A stretch of 64,000 nt of DNA. It comes from Brucella cytisi. Lineage in GTDB: Bacteria; Pseudomonadota; Alphaproteobacteria; Rhizobiales; Rhizobiaceae. Positions 51,514-60,729 of the stretch are shown in pieces. Made by a program: the position numbers and the translations under genes. The stretch is taken from assembly GCA_012103075.1 (NCBI GenBank), contig JAAVLQ010000001.1:310001-374000 (forward strand). Direction: 5' to 3'. Position 1 is the first letter of the stretch; the number at the start of each line of letters is the position of its first letter. The notes below the pieces were generated by a model. It worked only from the letters and a program-made list of their open reading frames with translations, searched no databases and was not told the DNA's origin.

Positions 51514-52754
51514 CGCATCTAAATGATAAGGAACATCGCCTGCTGGCGATCAACAACTACTTTTATCGGCGCGGTGGCGCTGAAACTGTTTTTCTCGACC
51601 ATATAAAACTGTTTTCTGAGATAGGCTGGCAGACAGCCCCTTTCGCGATGCAGCATCCGGATAATTTTGCATCCGACTGGTCTTCCTATTTCGTTTCGGA
51701 AATTGAATATGGCCGGGAAAGCAGCTCGCTCACCAAAGTCGTGCAGGCGGGCAAGATCATCTATTCATGGGAAGCGCGCGACCGCATCAAGGCGCTGATC
51801 GAACGCTTTCGCCCGAACGTGGCGCATGCACACAATATCTATCATCATTTGTCGCCGTCGATTTTTCCGGTACTGAAGCAATCCGGTGTGCCGACGGTTA
51901 TGACGGCACATGATCTAAAACTGGCATGTCCGGCCTATAAGATGTTGTCACACAGCCAGATCTGCGAACGCTGCAAGGGCGGACGCATCTACAATGTGGC
52001 GCTTCACAAATGCATCAAGGATTCCACCGCTCTTAGTGGACTGGTTTTGGTTGAAACCGCAATCCATCGCATGCTCGGCCTTTACCGCAATACACTTGAT
52101 CGCATCGTCGTGCCGAGCCGCTTTTATATAGCGAAGCTAGCCGAATGGGGCTGGCCGGAAGAGAAGCTGGCCTACATTCCCAATTTCGCTCATACCGACA
52201 ATCTCAAACCTTTTGCGGATGAGGGCGATTATTTCGCCTATGTCGGAAGACTTGCGCCCGAAAAAGGGGTCGGTACTCTCATTCATGCAGCGGCTGTTGC
52301 GGGACAGAAACTTGTTATCGCAGGTACCGGGCCTGAAGAACAATCACTGAAAGCGATTGCCGCTAAGGCGGGCGGCGATGTCACATTCGCGGGCTACGTC
52401 TCGGGTGAACGACTGCATAGGCTGATCGGAGAAGCAAAGGCGCTCGTTCTTCCGTCTGAATGGTATGAGAATGCCCCGATCAGCATTCTGGAAGCCTATG
52501 CGCTTGGGGTGCCAGTAATCGGCGCCAACATTGGCGGAATTCCTGAAATGATTATCGAAGGCGAAACCGGAATGGTTTCGCGTGCTGGCGATATCGATAA
52601 TCTCGCCTGTGTTCTTGGCGAATTTGCGAGATTTTCCCCACAGGTACGGCGCAAGATGGGAAATGTAGGCCGGGTCTGGGCTGGCAACGAATTCTCGCCA
52701 CAGGCATACAGAAACCGCACGCTGGAACTTTATGCCGAGTTAGGGGCGCTTTGA
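51510..52754 (+). CDS. family 4 glycosyltransferase
   Basis: 414 residues, intact, GT-B fold. N-terminal LLAINNYFYRRGGAETVFLDHI with the donor-cap glycines, PNVAHAHNIYHHLSP, TAHDLKLACPAYK, and the C-terminal nucleotide-sugar site FAYVGRLAPEKGVGTLI and ENAPISILEAYALGVPVIGANIGGIPEMI (EX7E motif). It starts at a TTG at 51510 overlapping the deacetylase TGA. Adds a sugar to the repeat unit. Confidence 0.88.
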   Translation: MTHLNDKEHRLLAINNYFYRRGGAETVFLDHIKLFSEIGWQTAPFAMQHPDNFASDWSSYFVSEIEYGRESSSLTKVVQAGKIIYSWEARDRIKALIERFRPNVAHAHNIYHHLSPSIFPVLKQSGVPTVMTAHDLKLACPAYKMLSHSQICERCKGGRIYNVALHKCIKDSTALSGLVLVETAIHRMLGLYRNTLDRIVVPSRFYIAKLAEWGWPEEKLAYIPNFAHTDNLKPFADEGDYFAYVGRLAPEKGVGTLIHAAAVAGQKLVIAGTGPEEQSLKAIAAKAGGDVTFAGYVSGERLHRLIGEAKALVLPSEWYENAPISILEAYALGVPVIGANIGGIPEMIIEGETGMVSRAGDIDNLACVLGEFARFSPQVRRKMGNVGRVWAGNEFSPQAYRNRTLELYAELGAL

Positions 52755-53881
52755 TGGTCCGAAACGATAAACGACCTCGCGTCATTATGCTGGGCCTGCG
52801 TGGTGTTCCTAACCTACAAGGCGGAGTGGAAAAACATGTCGAAGAGCTCGCCCGGATCTATGTGACAAAGGGTTGGGATGTCGAGGTCATCGGACGTCGT
52901 CCTTACCTTGAAAAGAAACAGCCTTATGTATGGCAGGGCGTGCGAGTAACGCCGATCTGGGCACCGACTTCCATGAAATTCGAGGCGATTGTCCATACGG
53001 TTCGGGGCGTGCTGCGGGCAGGGTTCAAACGTCCGGATGTTCTGCACATTCACGCAATCGGTCCGGCGCTCGCTGTTCCGCTGGCACGTCTGCTGGGGTT
53101 ACGTACGGTCGTGACGCATCACGGATTTGACTATAATCGTCAGAAGTGGGGGCGTCTTGCGCGTACGATGTTGAAGCTTGGTGAATGGTGCGGGATGCGT
53201 TTTGCAAATGCACGTATCGCTGTGTCCAACAACATTGCGCAAACCATGCAACAGCATTACCACGTGCCGCTCACATTTATCCCGAACGGCGTCACACTGC
53301 GTCCTGCCTGCCAAGACAAGACGTGGTTGGAAAAACATGGCCTGATATCAGAGCGATATATCGCTCTCGTGGCACGAATTGTTCCAGAGAAACGCCAACT
53401 CGATCTCATCGAGGCTTTTGCAAAACTTTCGGATCCTTCTTTGAAGCTGGCCCTCATCGGTTCAGCGGAATATACTGCCGAATATGCCGGAACCGTCCGC
53501 GCAAGAGCTGATGCTGTGCCGGGCGTCGTTCTGACGGGGGCACTTCAGGGAGAAGAGCTTTCGGCCTTGTTCAGTCAGGCGGCATTATTCGTTCTGCCAT
53601 CCAGTCACGAGGGCATGCCGATCGCTCTGCTGGAGGCGATGGGGTATGGCTTGAATGTACTGGCAAGCGATATTACCGCCAATGTCGAAGTGGGGCTTTC
53701 GGAGGAGAGTTACTTTCCGCTTGGCAATGTCGACGCATTGAAGAATGCGCTGCGGCAAAAGATCGATAATCCGTTGACCAGCAAGCAGTCGCAAGAAATG
53801 ATCGACTCGATCGCGCGGGATTACAGCTGGAGCGGGATCGCTGACCGCACGCTGGAGGTTTACAAGTCCACTTTGAAATAG
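52754..53881 (+). CDS. family 4 glycosyltransferase
   Basis: 375 residues, intact, GT-B fold. LGLRGVPNLQGGVEKHVEELA at the N-terminus, HIHAIGPALAVPLARLLGLRTVVTHHGFDY in the linker, and IALVARIVPEKRQLDLIEAF with SHEGMPIALLEAMGYGLNVLASDI as the donor site (EX7E). The ATG at 52754 overlaps the previous stop (TGATG). Last gene of the main exopolysaccharide run; a repeat element and the gcrA terminator follow. Confidence 0.88.
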   Translation: MVRNDKRPRVIMLGLRGVPNLQGGVEKHVEELARIYVTKGWDVEVIGRRPYLEKKQPYVWQGVRVTPIWAPTSMKFEAIVHTVRGVLRAGFKRPDVLHIHAIGPALAVPLARLLGLRTVVTHHGFDYNRQKWGRLARTMLKLGEWCGMRFANARIAVSNNIAQTMQQHYHVPLTFIPNGVTLRPACQDKTWLEKHGLISERYIALVARIVPEKRQLDLIEAFAKLSDPSLKLALIGSAEYTAEYAGTVRARADAVPGVVLTGALQGEELSALFSQAALFVLPSSHEGMPIALLEAMGYGLNVLASDITANVEVGLSEESYFPLGNVDALKNALRQKIDNPLTSKQSQEMIDSIARDYSWSGIADRTLEVYKSTLK

Positions 53882-53884
53882 AAC

Positions 53885-53929
53885 GCATCCCGAAAATTGT
53901 GGGATGGCTTTCAGGACAAAACGCGTGCG
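53885..53929. repeat. short palindromic intergenic repeat (RIME-like), copy 2
   Basis: GCATCCCGAAAA ... ggctttcaGGACAAAACGCGTGC, a diverged relative of the element at 20513-20556: same CATCCCGAAAA arm and length, with the second arm degraded. It lies directly after the last glycosyltransferase stop. Confidence 0.5.
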
Positions 53930-53940
53930 GACCAAAATAA

Positions 53941-53970
53941 AGGCCCCGGTAGCTTTCGCTCCGGGGCCGG
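53941..53970 (-). terminator. rho-independent terminator after gcrA
   Basis: GGCCCCGG / CCGGGGCC stem around an 11-base loop; on the minus strand it is followed by TTTATTTT. It lies 25 bp past the gcrA stop. Confidence 0.8.
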
Positions 53971-53994
53971 ATAATCTCAATTCTCGTGTTTGCC

Positions 53995-54534
53995 TTAACG
54001 AGCCCGACGGCGTTCTGCAGTCGGCTGGAAAGCCAGACGTGAATGATAGCTGCAATATGGGCTTGATTCACCAGATTCATGACCGCAGAAATGAAAGTCT
54101 TCATTCAGCGGGTCGCCAATCGGCCACTTGCAGGTACGTTCGCTCAGTTGCAGCAGTGAGAGGCGGCGCGAGATAGGCACCACTACATCTGAAGCCGGTT
54201 TGACCACTCTTTCCGCAACGGCGTCTACGGCGTAATCCATCTGAAGTGCAGTAGCGCCAACCGTCTTGGTGACAGTAGCCGTACGCATCGTCGTTGTATG
54301 CACGCCGGTTGAATGGTGTGCTGCAGGACGTGGCACTGCGGCAACCGTGTTGACCTTCTTGCTGCGAGGAGCAGCGGTCGTGGTTTTGCCACGGCCCGAA
54401 AGCTTCAAACGGTGCACTTTGCCGATCACTGCATTACGGCTTACGCCGCCAAGCTGTGCTGCGATCTGGCTTGCGCTCAAGCCTTCGCTCCACAGTTTCT
54501 TCAGTAGTTCGACGCGTTCGTCTGTCCAGTTCAT
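53995..54534 (-). CDS. gcrA: GcrA cell-cycle regulator
   Basis: 179 residues from the ATG at 54534 (MNWTDERVELLKKLW). N-terminal helix-turn-helix that reads DNA carrying methylated GANTC (WSEGLSASQIAAQLGG, VSRNAVIGKVHRLKL, residues 2-46), a variable Thr/Val-rich linker, and the C-terminal sigma-70-interacting region RTCKWPIGDPLNEDFHFCGH near residue 140. It works with the CcrM methylase in alphaproteobacterial cell-cycle transcription. Intact. Confidence 0.95.
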   Translation of the reverse strand: MNWTDERVELLKKLWSEGLSASQIAAQLGGVSRNAVIGKVHRLKLSGRGKTTTAAPRSKKVNTVAAVPRPAAHHSTGVHTTTMRTATVTKTVGATALQMDYAVDAVAERVVKPASDVVVPISRRLSLLQLSERTCKWPIGDPLNEDFHFCGHESGESSPYCSYHSRLAFQPTAERRRAR

Positions 54535-54907
54535 CGCCCCGGGCTCCAATCATTTTCGTTATCCGGAATCCACCAGTGTTCTCGGATTGCTCCAAGCGCA
54601 AACACCATATCTATCCGGGTGACTAGGTCCGCCGCACGAAATGTAGCTTTAATCTCTAAAAAGAAACTACAATATCCAACGACTCCATGACAAGGGATAG
54701 CCCTGTCATGCAGATTCCATTTTTATGGTTTTCCCCAACTTGGGTGCCAAAGACGGTTTTTCTTTGATCCAGCGTCGAAATTTTGCACGCAATTGGTCCT
54801 GAACTGAAAACCCGGATTGTTTCAGGATGGAACATCGCCAACTTGCGAAGCGGATATGCCGTCTGGCAGCCTCAGCCGAGGAGAGGTTTTTCTCTATATA
54901 ATGTGGA
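54535..54907. other. gcrA upstream region with GANTC sites
   Basis: About 370 bp without a credible gene. GANTC (CcrM) sites occur at 54566-54570, 54681-54685 and 54713-54717, i.e. within 185 bp upstream of gcrA. A hairpin CATGACAaGGG-ATA-gCCCTGTCATG lies at 54686-54710. The right end holds the promoter of the candidate ncRNA (TATAAT at 54897-54902). Confidence 0.5.
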
Positions 54908-55074
54908 CGCTCGCGTAAAGTCACCTTCGACGGGAGAGTGTTACAATAACCCGAAAATGCATGAACTCATGTCGAAAGATGGCCTTCAAACCTTGCTTGC
55001 TTTGATTGACATTTTTTATATGAACGCCAATATACACGCGAGATAAATGTGCCGCCCCGGGGGCGGTTTTTTTT
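54908..55074 (+). ncRNA. candidate structured small RNA
   Basis: A perfect -10 box TATAAT (54897-54902) is followed about 165 nt later by a strong intrinsic terminator. The ends of the transcript pair: CTCGCGT at 54910-54916 with ACGCGAG at 55036-55042, closing the whole molecule just before the terminator. The interior lacks a good ribosome site for the only overlapping frame. No Rfam family was recognised. The -35 region is weak (AGCCGA). It could alternatively be an argD leader, but the terminator ends 200 bp before argD. Confidence 0.45.
55052..55074 (+). terminator. rho-independent terminator of the candidate small RNA
   Basis: CCGCC-CCGG-GGCGG stem followed by eight Ts (55067-55074). 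Oriented rightward and not downstream of any annotated gene, so it must end a non-coding or leader transcript. Confidence 0.8.
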
Positions 55075-55167
55075 CTGCCGAGGGGCTCAGGTGAGGAGCA
55101 TGAGCTATCTGGGCCATTCCTTTCATGTCTCATTATATTTTTGTGGCAGATGGGGATGGAATATTGG

Positions 55168-55197
55168 GCGTTTTCGAAAGGTGGGAACCGTTTCGAG
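55168..55197. repeat. partial palindromic repeat (RIME-like), copy 3
   Basis: TTTTCGAAAGGTGGGAACCGTTTCGAG corresponds to the core of the 20513-20556 element in inverse orientation (CGAAAAGTGGGAACCGGTTTTCGG) with a few losses. It lies in the argD leader; nothing else was recognised in 55075-55279. Confidence 0.45.
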
Positions 55198-55279
55198 TGC
55201 CTGAGGACTGTTTACGGGAAACACAGCTTTGCCGATGCAACTGGGCAAGCTGCTAAAAGGGCTTTGGAGGCCTGACGCT

Positions 55280-56491
55280 ATGACCGACGCTACGACCGTG
55301 CAACCGCTTTACGACACCTATAATCGTGCGGCTCTGCGCTTCGAGCGAGGTGAGGGCATCTGGCTTATTACCGAAAACGGTGAACGTTATCTCGATTTTG
55401 CTGCCGGTATTGCCGTGAATTCGCTTGGTCATTCGCATCCGCACCGGTGGAGACGCTGAAGACCCGGTGCAGAAAAGCTTTGGCATCTGTCGAATGTCTA
55501 CGAAATTCCGGCGCAGGAAAAGCTAGGACGGCGTCTTGTTGAGAGCACCTTCGCCGACAAGGTCTTCTTCACCAACTCTGGGGCCGAAGCTCTCGAATGC
55601 GCGATCAAGACCGCGCGCCGCTATCAATATGTAAGCGGTCATCCAGAGCGTTTCCGCATAGTGACCTTTGAAGGCGCCTTCCATGGTCGCACATTGGCCA
55701 CGATTGCAGCTGGCGGTCAGGCGAAGTATCTCGAAGGTTTTGGCCCGAAGGTCGACGGTTTTGATCAGGTTCCGTTCGGTGATGAAGCGGCGCTGCGCGC
55801 AGCCATTACTGATGATACCGCAGGTATATTGCTTGAACCTGTGCAAGGCGAAGGCGGCTTGCGCGGTTTCCCCGAAGGATTCATGCGCATGCTGCGCCAG
55901 ATCTGCGATGAAAAGGGTCTTCTGCTAATCCTCGACGAAGTGCAGACCGGGGTTGGCCGTACGGGTAAGCTGTTTGCGCATGAATGGGCTGGTATCAAGC
56001 CGGACATCATGGCCGTGGCCAAGGGCATCGGTGGCGGTTTCCCGATGGGGGCCTGCCTTGCGACCGCAGAAGCTGCCAAGGGCATGACGGCTGGTGTTCA
56101 CGGAACGACCTATGGCGGCAATCCGCTGGCCATGGCCGTCGGCAATGCCGTGCTTGATGTTGTTCTGGCCGATGGCTTCCTCGAAAATGTCCGGGCAACT
56201 GCTCTGGTTATGAAGCAGGGGCTCGCCTCCGTCATCGACCGCTACCCGAATGTCGTTTCGGAAATCCGTGGTCGCGGTCTGCTGATCGGCATCAAGTGCG
56301 TTGTGCCAAATACCAGCCTCATTCAGGCCCTCCGTGACGAGCATTTCCTGAGTGTCGGCGCTGGCGATAATGTTGTTCGTCTGCTTCCGCCGCTGGTTAC
56401 GACGCCGGAAGAAGCCCGCGAAGCGCTGAAGCGCATCGAAACGGCGGTCGAACGGCTCGCAACTGCAAATCCGATCAGCAAGACGGCATGA
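55280..56491 (+). CDS. argD: acetylornithine aminotransferase
   Basis: About 404 residues, PLP fold type I, arginine biosynthesis. The PLP lysine is in [17 protein letters not shown], the phosphate site is [20 protein letters not shown], and [14 protein letters not shown] carries the PLP-contacting Asp. Two breaks sit close together at 55444-55447 and 55464-55467: CACCGGTG for CACCTGGTG and ACCCGGTG for ACCCAGGTG, restoring HPHLVETLKTQVQKLWHLSN. GGAGG nine bases upstream fixes the ATG at 55280. argF starts 4 bp after the stop. Confidence 0.93.
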
Positions 56492-56495
56492 TATC

Positions 56496-57421
56496 ATGAC
56501 TAACGATAACGGGATCAAACACTTTATCGACCTTTCCGCTGTTCCGGCGTCGGAACTTCGCGCTATCATGGAAGACGCCAAGGCACGTAAGGCCCGCCTC
56601 AAGGCGGGAGAAATCGAACGACCTTTCGCCGGCAAGGTGCTTGCGATGATCTTCGAAAAGCCTTCCACGCGCACGCGCGTGTCGTTCGATGTCGGTATGC
56701 GCCAGCTCGGCGGCGAAACGATTATGCTGACTGGTTCGGAAATGCAGCTCGGGCGCAGTGAAACCATTGCTGACACGGCGAAAGTTCTGTCGCGCTATGT
56801 TGATGCGATCATGATCCGCACCACATCGCATGAGCGCATGTTGGAACTTGCCGAATATGCGACCGTTCCGGTTATCAATGCACTGACGGACGATACGCAC
56901 CCTTGTCAAATCATGGCTGACGTTCTTACATATGAGGAACATCGCGGCCCGATCAAAGGCAAGACCTTTGCCCGGATGGGGACGGTAACAACGTCCTCCA
57001 CTCGCTGGTTGAAGCTGCGGCGCGTTTTGATTTCAACGTCAATATCGCAACGCCGGAAGGCAGTGAACCCAAGTCGCAATATGTCGATTGGGCGAAAGCG
57101 AATGGCGCGAGCATCATGTCTACCATCGATCCGGAAAGAGCGGCGAACGGCGTAGATTGCATCGTGACAGATACGTGGGTTTCGATGGGGCAGGAAGATC
57201 ATGCCCGCGGCCACAACGTTTTCATGCCCTATCAGGTCAATACGCGACTGATGGCAAAAGCTGACCCGAAGGCGCTTTTCATGCACTGCTTGCCTGCACA
57301 TCGCGGCGAGGAAGTGACGGATGAAGTGATCGATGGACCGCAATCGGTCGTATTCGACGAGGCGGAAAACAGGCTCCATGCCCAGAAAGCCATTCTGGCC
57401 CGGTGCCTGCAAGGAGCATAA
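56496..57421 (+). CDS. argF: ornithine carbamoyltransferase
   Basis: About 309 residues. Carbamoyl-phosphate site STRTR near residue 55, HPCQ near 137, and the ornithine-site [10 protein letters not shown] with catalytic Cys near 267. The break at 56970-56982 combines GCCCGG where GCCTGG (Ala-Trp) is expected and one G lost from a G run; corrected it reads [20 protein letters not shown]. Makes citrulline for arginine synthesis. Operon argD-argF-hslO with 4-bp and 1-bp gaps. Confidence 0.93.
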
Positions 57422-57422
57422 T

Positions 57423-58445
57423 TTGGCTGATAAGACCAGCAATGAGCATACCGAAGTCGAGAACATCCAGGTCAATCTGGGCGATTTCGACTTCGCAGGG
57501 GATGATGCCGTTGTGCCTTTTCAGGTGGAAGGGCTCGACGTGCGTGGTCGCGCGGTTCAGCTTGGCGCGAGCATCGACGGTATTCTGAAACGCCATAATT
57601 ATCCGGAAGAAGTGGCCCGCCTGCTGGCGGAAGCAACGGTGCTGACCGTATTGCTTGGCACTTCGCTAAAATTTGAAGGCAAGTTCATCTTCCAGACGCA
57701 ATCCGACGGTCCCGTCGACATGCTGGTGGTTGACTTCCGCACGCCGCGTTCGGTGCGCGCCTATGCACGTTTCGACGAGGAAGGGTTGAAGGAGGCGGTT
57801 GCCGCTCACAAGACGAAGCCCGAGGAATTGCTTGGACGAGGCACACTCGCCTTCACCGTGGATCAGGGTGCTTACACCCAACGCTATCAAGGTATTGTTG
57901 CGCTTGATGGTTCGACGCTGGAAGAAATCGCCACGACCTATTTCCGTCAGTCGGAACAGATACCGACCGACCTGAAGTTGAGTGTTGCCAAGCTTGTCGA
58001 GCGTGGTGCCGATGGAAAGCCTGTCGAGCAGTGGCGCGCTGGTGGACTGATTATCCAGTTTCTGCCAGAATCCGAACTACGCGCGCGTATCCCCGATCTG
58101 CCGGGTGGGGATGAGGACGATGCCGAAGCCTCCTTCCATCCGGAAGACGACGCATGGGACGAAGCCCGCTCGCTGGTCGGCACGATAGAAAGCTCGGAGC
58201 TTACTGATCCGCAAGTCGGCTCGGAGCGGTTGCTATACCGCCTGTTCCATGAGCGTGGTGTGCGGGTGTTCGAATCTGTGTCTGTGCTGGACGAGTGCTC
58301 ATGCTCGCGTGAAAAAATTTCCGGCGTGCTGTCAGGTTTTACAGCCGAGGAAATTGCGGAAAGCGCAGACAGTGGCAAGATTTCCGTGACCTGTGAATTC
58401 TGCTCGAAACTCTATGAGTTCGATTCGGCGGAGTTCAAGAAGTAA
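57423..58445 (+). CDS. hslO: Hsp33 redox-regulated chaperone
   Basis: About 340 residues, intact, starting at a TTG (ADKTSNEHTEVEN) nine bases after AAGGAG. N-terminal substrate-binding domain (FKFEG-type core: GTSLKFEGKFIFQTQSDGPVD; YTQRYQGIVAL) and C-terminal zinc switch with CSC near residue 297 and CEFC near 330. Under oxidative stress the cysteines release zinc and activate holdase function in the cytoplasm. Follows argF by 1 bp, a common rhizobial arrangement. Confidence 0.93.
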   Translation: MADKTSNEHTEVENIQVNLGDFDFAGDDAVVPFQVEGLDVRGRAVQLGASIDGILKRHNYPEEVARLLAEATVLTVLLGTSLKFEGKFIFQTQSDGPVDMLVVDFRTPRSVRAYARFDEEGLKEAVAAHKTKPEELLGRGTLAFTVDQGAYTQRYQGIVALDGSTLEEIATTYFRQSEQIPTDLKLSVAKLVERGADGKPVEQWRAGGLIIQFLPESELRARIPDLPGGDEDDAEASFHPEDDAWDEARSLVGTIESSELTDPQVGSERLLYRLFHERGVRVFESVSVLDECSCSREKISGVLSGFTAEEIAESADSGKISVTCEFCSKLYEFDSAEFKK

Positions 58446-58530
58446 TAGGCGGATGAATTTTTAGGGTAGGAATTTATCCCCAATTGAGGCTGAGCTGTTA
58501 ATCTTCACAGGTCAACTGTGGAGATATGAT

Positions 58531-60639
58531 ATGCCTGACATTTGGTTACCAGTTACCCAGCAGAATCTCGAGATTGTGGCCGGCAGTCCACTCGATTTTT
58601 CGACGTTTCTATTGAATCCGGCGATTACCGAGGAGCGGCGGCTCATCGTTAATCCGGACGGTCACATCGCATTGCGCAGCGATCCTTCGGTTCCATATCG
58701 GCTGTTGTGTGGCACCATCGGGAGTATTCCAGACAGTGCGACGGCGGATAAGATGGCCGTCCAATTGCGCCGTCATGGATACAACAGTGTCCGGTTTCAT
58801 TTTCTCGACCTTGCTTTGATGGACGGACAACTTCAGGATTTCGGATACCGACAGGATATTCTTGATCGATTCCGCTACTTCATGGCCGTATTGAAGCAGA
58901 ATGGCATCTACTGGATCGTAGATGGCCTCACGTCCAACGCTGGAGCGTTGGGCAACATAACGGACCGCTGGGGAATTGATGGCAGGCTGAAGTTGAAGAC
59001 GCATGTTGAAAATGCGGCTTTTGGCCACTGGCTGCGCTTTCAAGTCGATATATTCGGTACTGTCAATCCTTACACTGGGCTTGTGCCTTTCGAAGATCCG
59101 GCAATGGCGGTCGTTGTGCCGTTTAACGAGAATGGCTTGTCGTTTAATTCGTGGATTTATGCCGACGGCGATCTGCAGGCTTTGATTGAATTGCTGATGC
59201 CTTTCAACCTATGGCTTCGCGAACGCTACAGTACGACGGCTGGTCTGGTTAATGCATGGGGTGACGAACTGGCACCGAACGAGAATCTGGAGAGCAGCAC
59301 CGTCGCTTTACCTGCAAATCGCTATGCCGGCTCGGTTAGACTGCGAGATTTTGCCCGTTTTCTCGTGGATATCGAAACACGCACCATGGAGAAGATGGGC
59401 GACTGTATTCGGGCTATGGGCTTCAAGGGCGTTGTGGCACCCTACAACAATTGGACAGGTATCCAACCGGCCCTGACGCGTGGCAATCAGTCAGCCGTTG
59501 CGATGAACACCTATCACGACTGGATTGGCAATGTATCGCCGGTGGTCAGATACAGCAGGAGAGTTCGCTCGCCAATGCGGCGGAATATTTCCGTCTTGCG
59601 GCCTCCGCGCGCGTTTTGGGCAAGCCATTTTGTGGTGACAGAATACGACCATATGTTCTGGAACCAGTTTCGGTATGAGGCTGGTCTGGCGATGCCTTCC
59701 TACGCCGCGCTTCAAGGATGGGATGTGCTTTGCCGCCACAGCAATGGAGCGTTGATCCTTGATTATGGCGGTAGCGACTTCAACGAACAATATATCCGCC
59801 CCTATAGAACTGCGCTCGATCCCGTTGCCCGTGCGGGTGAAACCCTGTCGGCACTGCTGTTTCGGCGCGGGGATGTCGCAAAGGCGGCTCATCAGGTCGT
59901 GGCGCAAATACAGGATGTCAGTAATCTGGTTGGATTGGACACACAGGAGCCGGACGCTGTTACCATCATGTCTTTGATGACGGGTTTCGCACAAGGAGAT
60001 GCTGCACAAGCACCCGGAGCCGTATTGGTTGGCTCGCCCCGTCAGATAAATTCCCAAGCGGCGGCGATCACGTTCCTACGTAACAACGCCGTGCTGGAAG
60101 CTGGAAATCCGAGCACGGCGACTTCCGGTATCTATGCTAGCGATACTGGAGAGATCAGCCTCGACGCAGCTGCGAAGCAGATGAGAATTGTTACACAACA
60201 TACGGAGGCCGTAGCCTTTGCATCGGTTAACCAGCCCATTTCTCTCGATCAGATGACTGTCTGGAGTGCTTCCGGCGCGAGCTTGTTCGCGGTCTCGTCG
60301 CTTGACGGACAAGCCGTGGCACAAAGCGGCAAACTTTTAATTATCATGGCTACGAATGCCCGAAATACCGGCATGACTTTTTCCGATATGGAACAGAAGA
60401 TCGTCTCAAATTATGGGGCGCTACCTGTCGAAATCAAAGTCGAGTGGGTGCAATTCTCAATTCCAACTGATCGCCCATGGAGAATTTCTCCTATCAATCT
60501 CGACGGGACAGTGCAGCCACAAGTTGTATCTGGAGACGGAACTTCTCCAATAGGTGCACAGCTCTGGAACAATGTTTCCTCCCTGTCTGCATCACCGGAC
60601 CGACGACATATTTTTTGCTTGAACGTCTATAGGAGTTAA
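58531..60639 (+). CDS. glycoside-hydrolase-like protein, clan GH-A pattern, no signal peptide (copy 2)
   Basis: 702 residues, paralogue of 43737-45929 over its whole length: WLPVTQQNLEI, HGYNSVRFHFLD, GIYWIVDGLTS, VPFNENG (candidate acid/base Glu about 200), VTEYDHMFWNQFRYEAG (candidate nucleophile Glu about 371), LDPVARAGETLSALLFRRGDV. It starts directly at MPDIWLPV after GGAGAT and lacks the signal peptide of copy 1; no upstream in-frame start exists. Residues 337-364 are read in a wrong frame between 59540 (CCGG for CCWGG) and about 59625 (extra T); corrected they give GGQIQQESSLANAAEYFRL. Confidence 0.7.
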   Translation: MPDIWLPVTQQNLEIVAGSPLDFSTFLLNPAITEERRLIVNPDGHIALRSDPSVPYRLLCGTIGSIPDSATADKMAVQLRRHGYNSVRFHFLDLALMDGQLQDFGYRQDILDRFRYFMAVLKQNGIYWIVDGLTSNAGALGNITDRWGIDGRLKLKTHVENAAFGHWLRFQVDIFGTVNPYTGLVPFEDPAMAVVVPFNENGLSFNSWIYADGDLQALIELLMPFNLWLRERYSTTAGLVNAWGDELAPNENLESSTVALPANRYAGSVRLRDFARFLVDIETRTMEKMGDCIRAMGFKGVVAPYNNWTGIQPALTRGNQSAVAMNTYHDWIGNVSPVVRYSRRVRSPMRRNISVLRPPRAFWASHFVVTEYDHMFWNQFRYEAGLAMPSYAALQGWDVLCRHSNGALILDYGGSDFNEQYIRPYRTALDPVARAGETLSALLFRRGDVAKAAHQVVAQIQDVSNLVGLDTQEPDAVTIMSLMTGFAQGDAAQAPGAVLVGSPRQINSQAAAITFLRNNAVLEAGNPSTATSGIYASDTGEISLDAAAKQMRIVTQHTEAVAFASVNQPISLDQMTVWSASGASLFAVSSLDGQAVAQSGKLLIIMATNARNTGMTFSDMEQKIVSNYGALPVEIKVEWVQFSIPTDRPWRISPINLDGTVQPQVVSGDGTSPIGAQLWNNVSSLSASPDRRHIFCLNVYRS

Positions 60640-60729
60640 AAAACGAGCGCTGGGTTTGGCGCTTGTTTTTAATTCGCTGTTCGCGATTTTACTTTGCCGA
60701 CATGTCGAAGAATCTCTTTGAATCAAGGT

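Noticed and set aside
54783..55046. 87-residue plus-strand frame between gcrA and argD
   Set aside because: No ribosome site, no protein-like composition, and it runs across a promoter, an RNA-like closing stem and up to a terminator; better explained as a non-coding transcript.
43737..60639. The two glycoside-hydrolase-like genes as products of a recent duplication
   Set aside because: They keep motifs and order but differ at most positions and in signal peptide, so the duplication is old or the copies were acquired separately.
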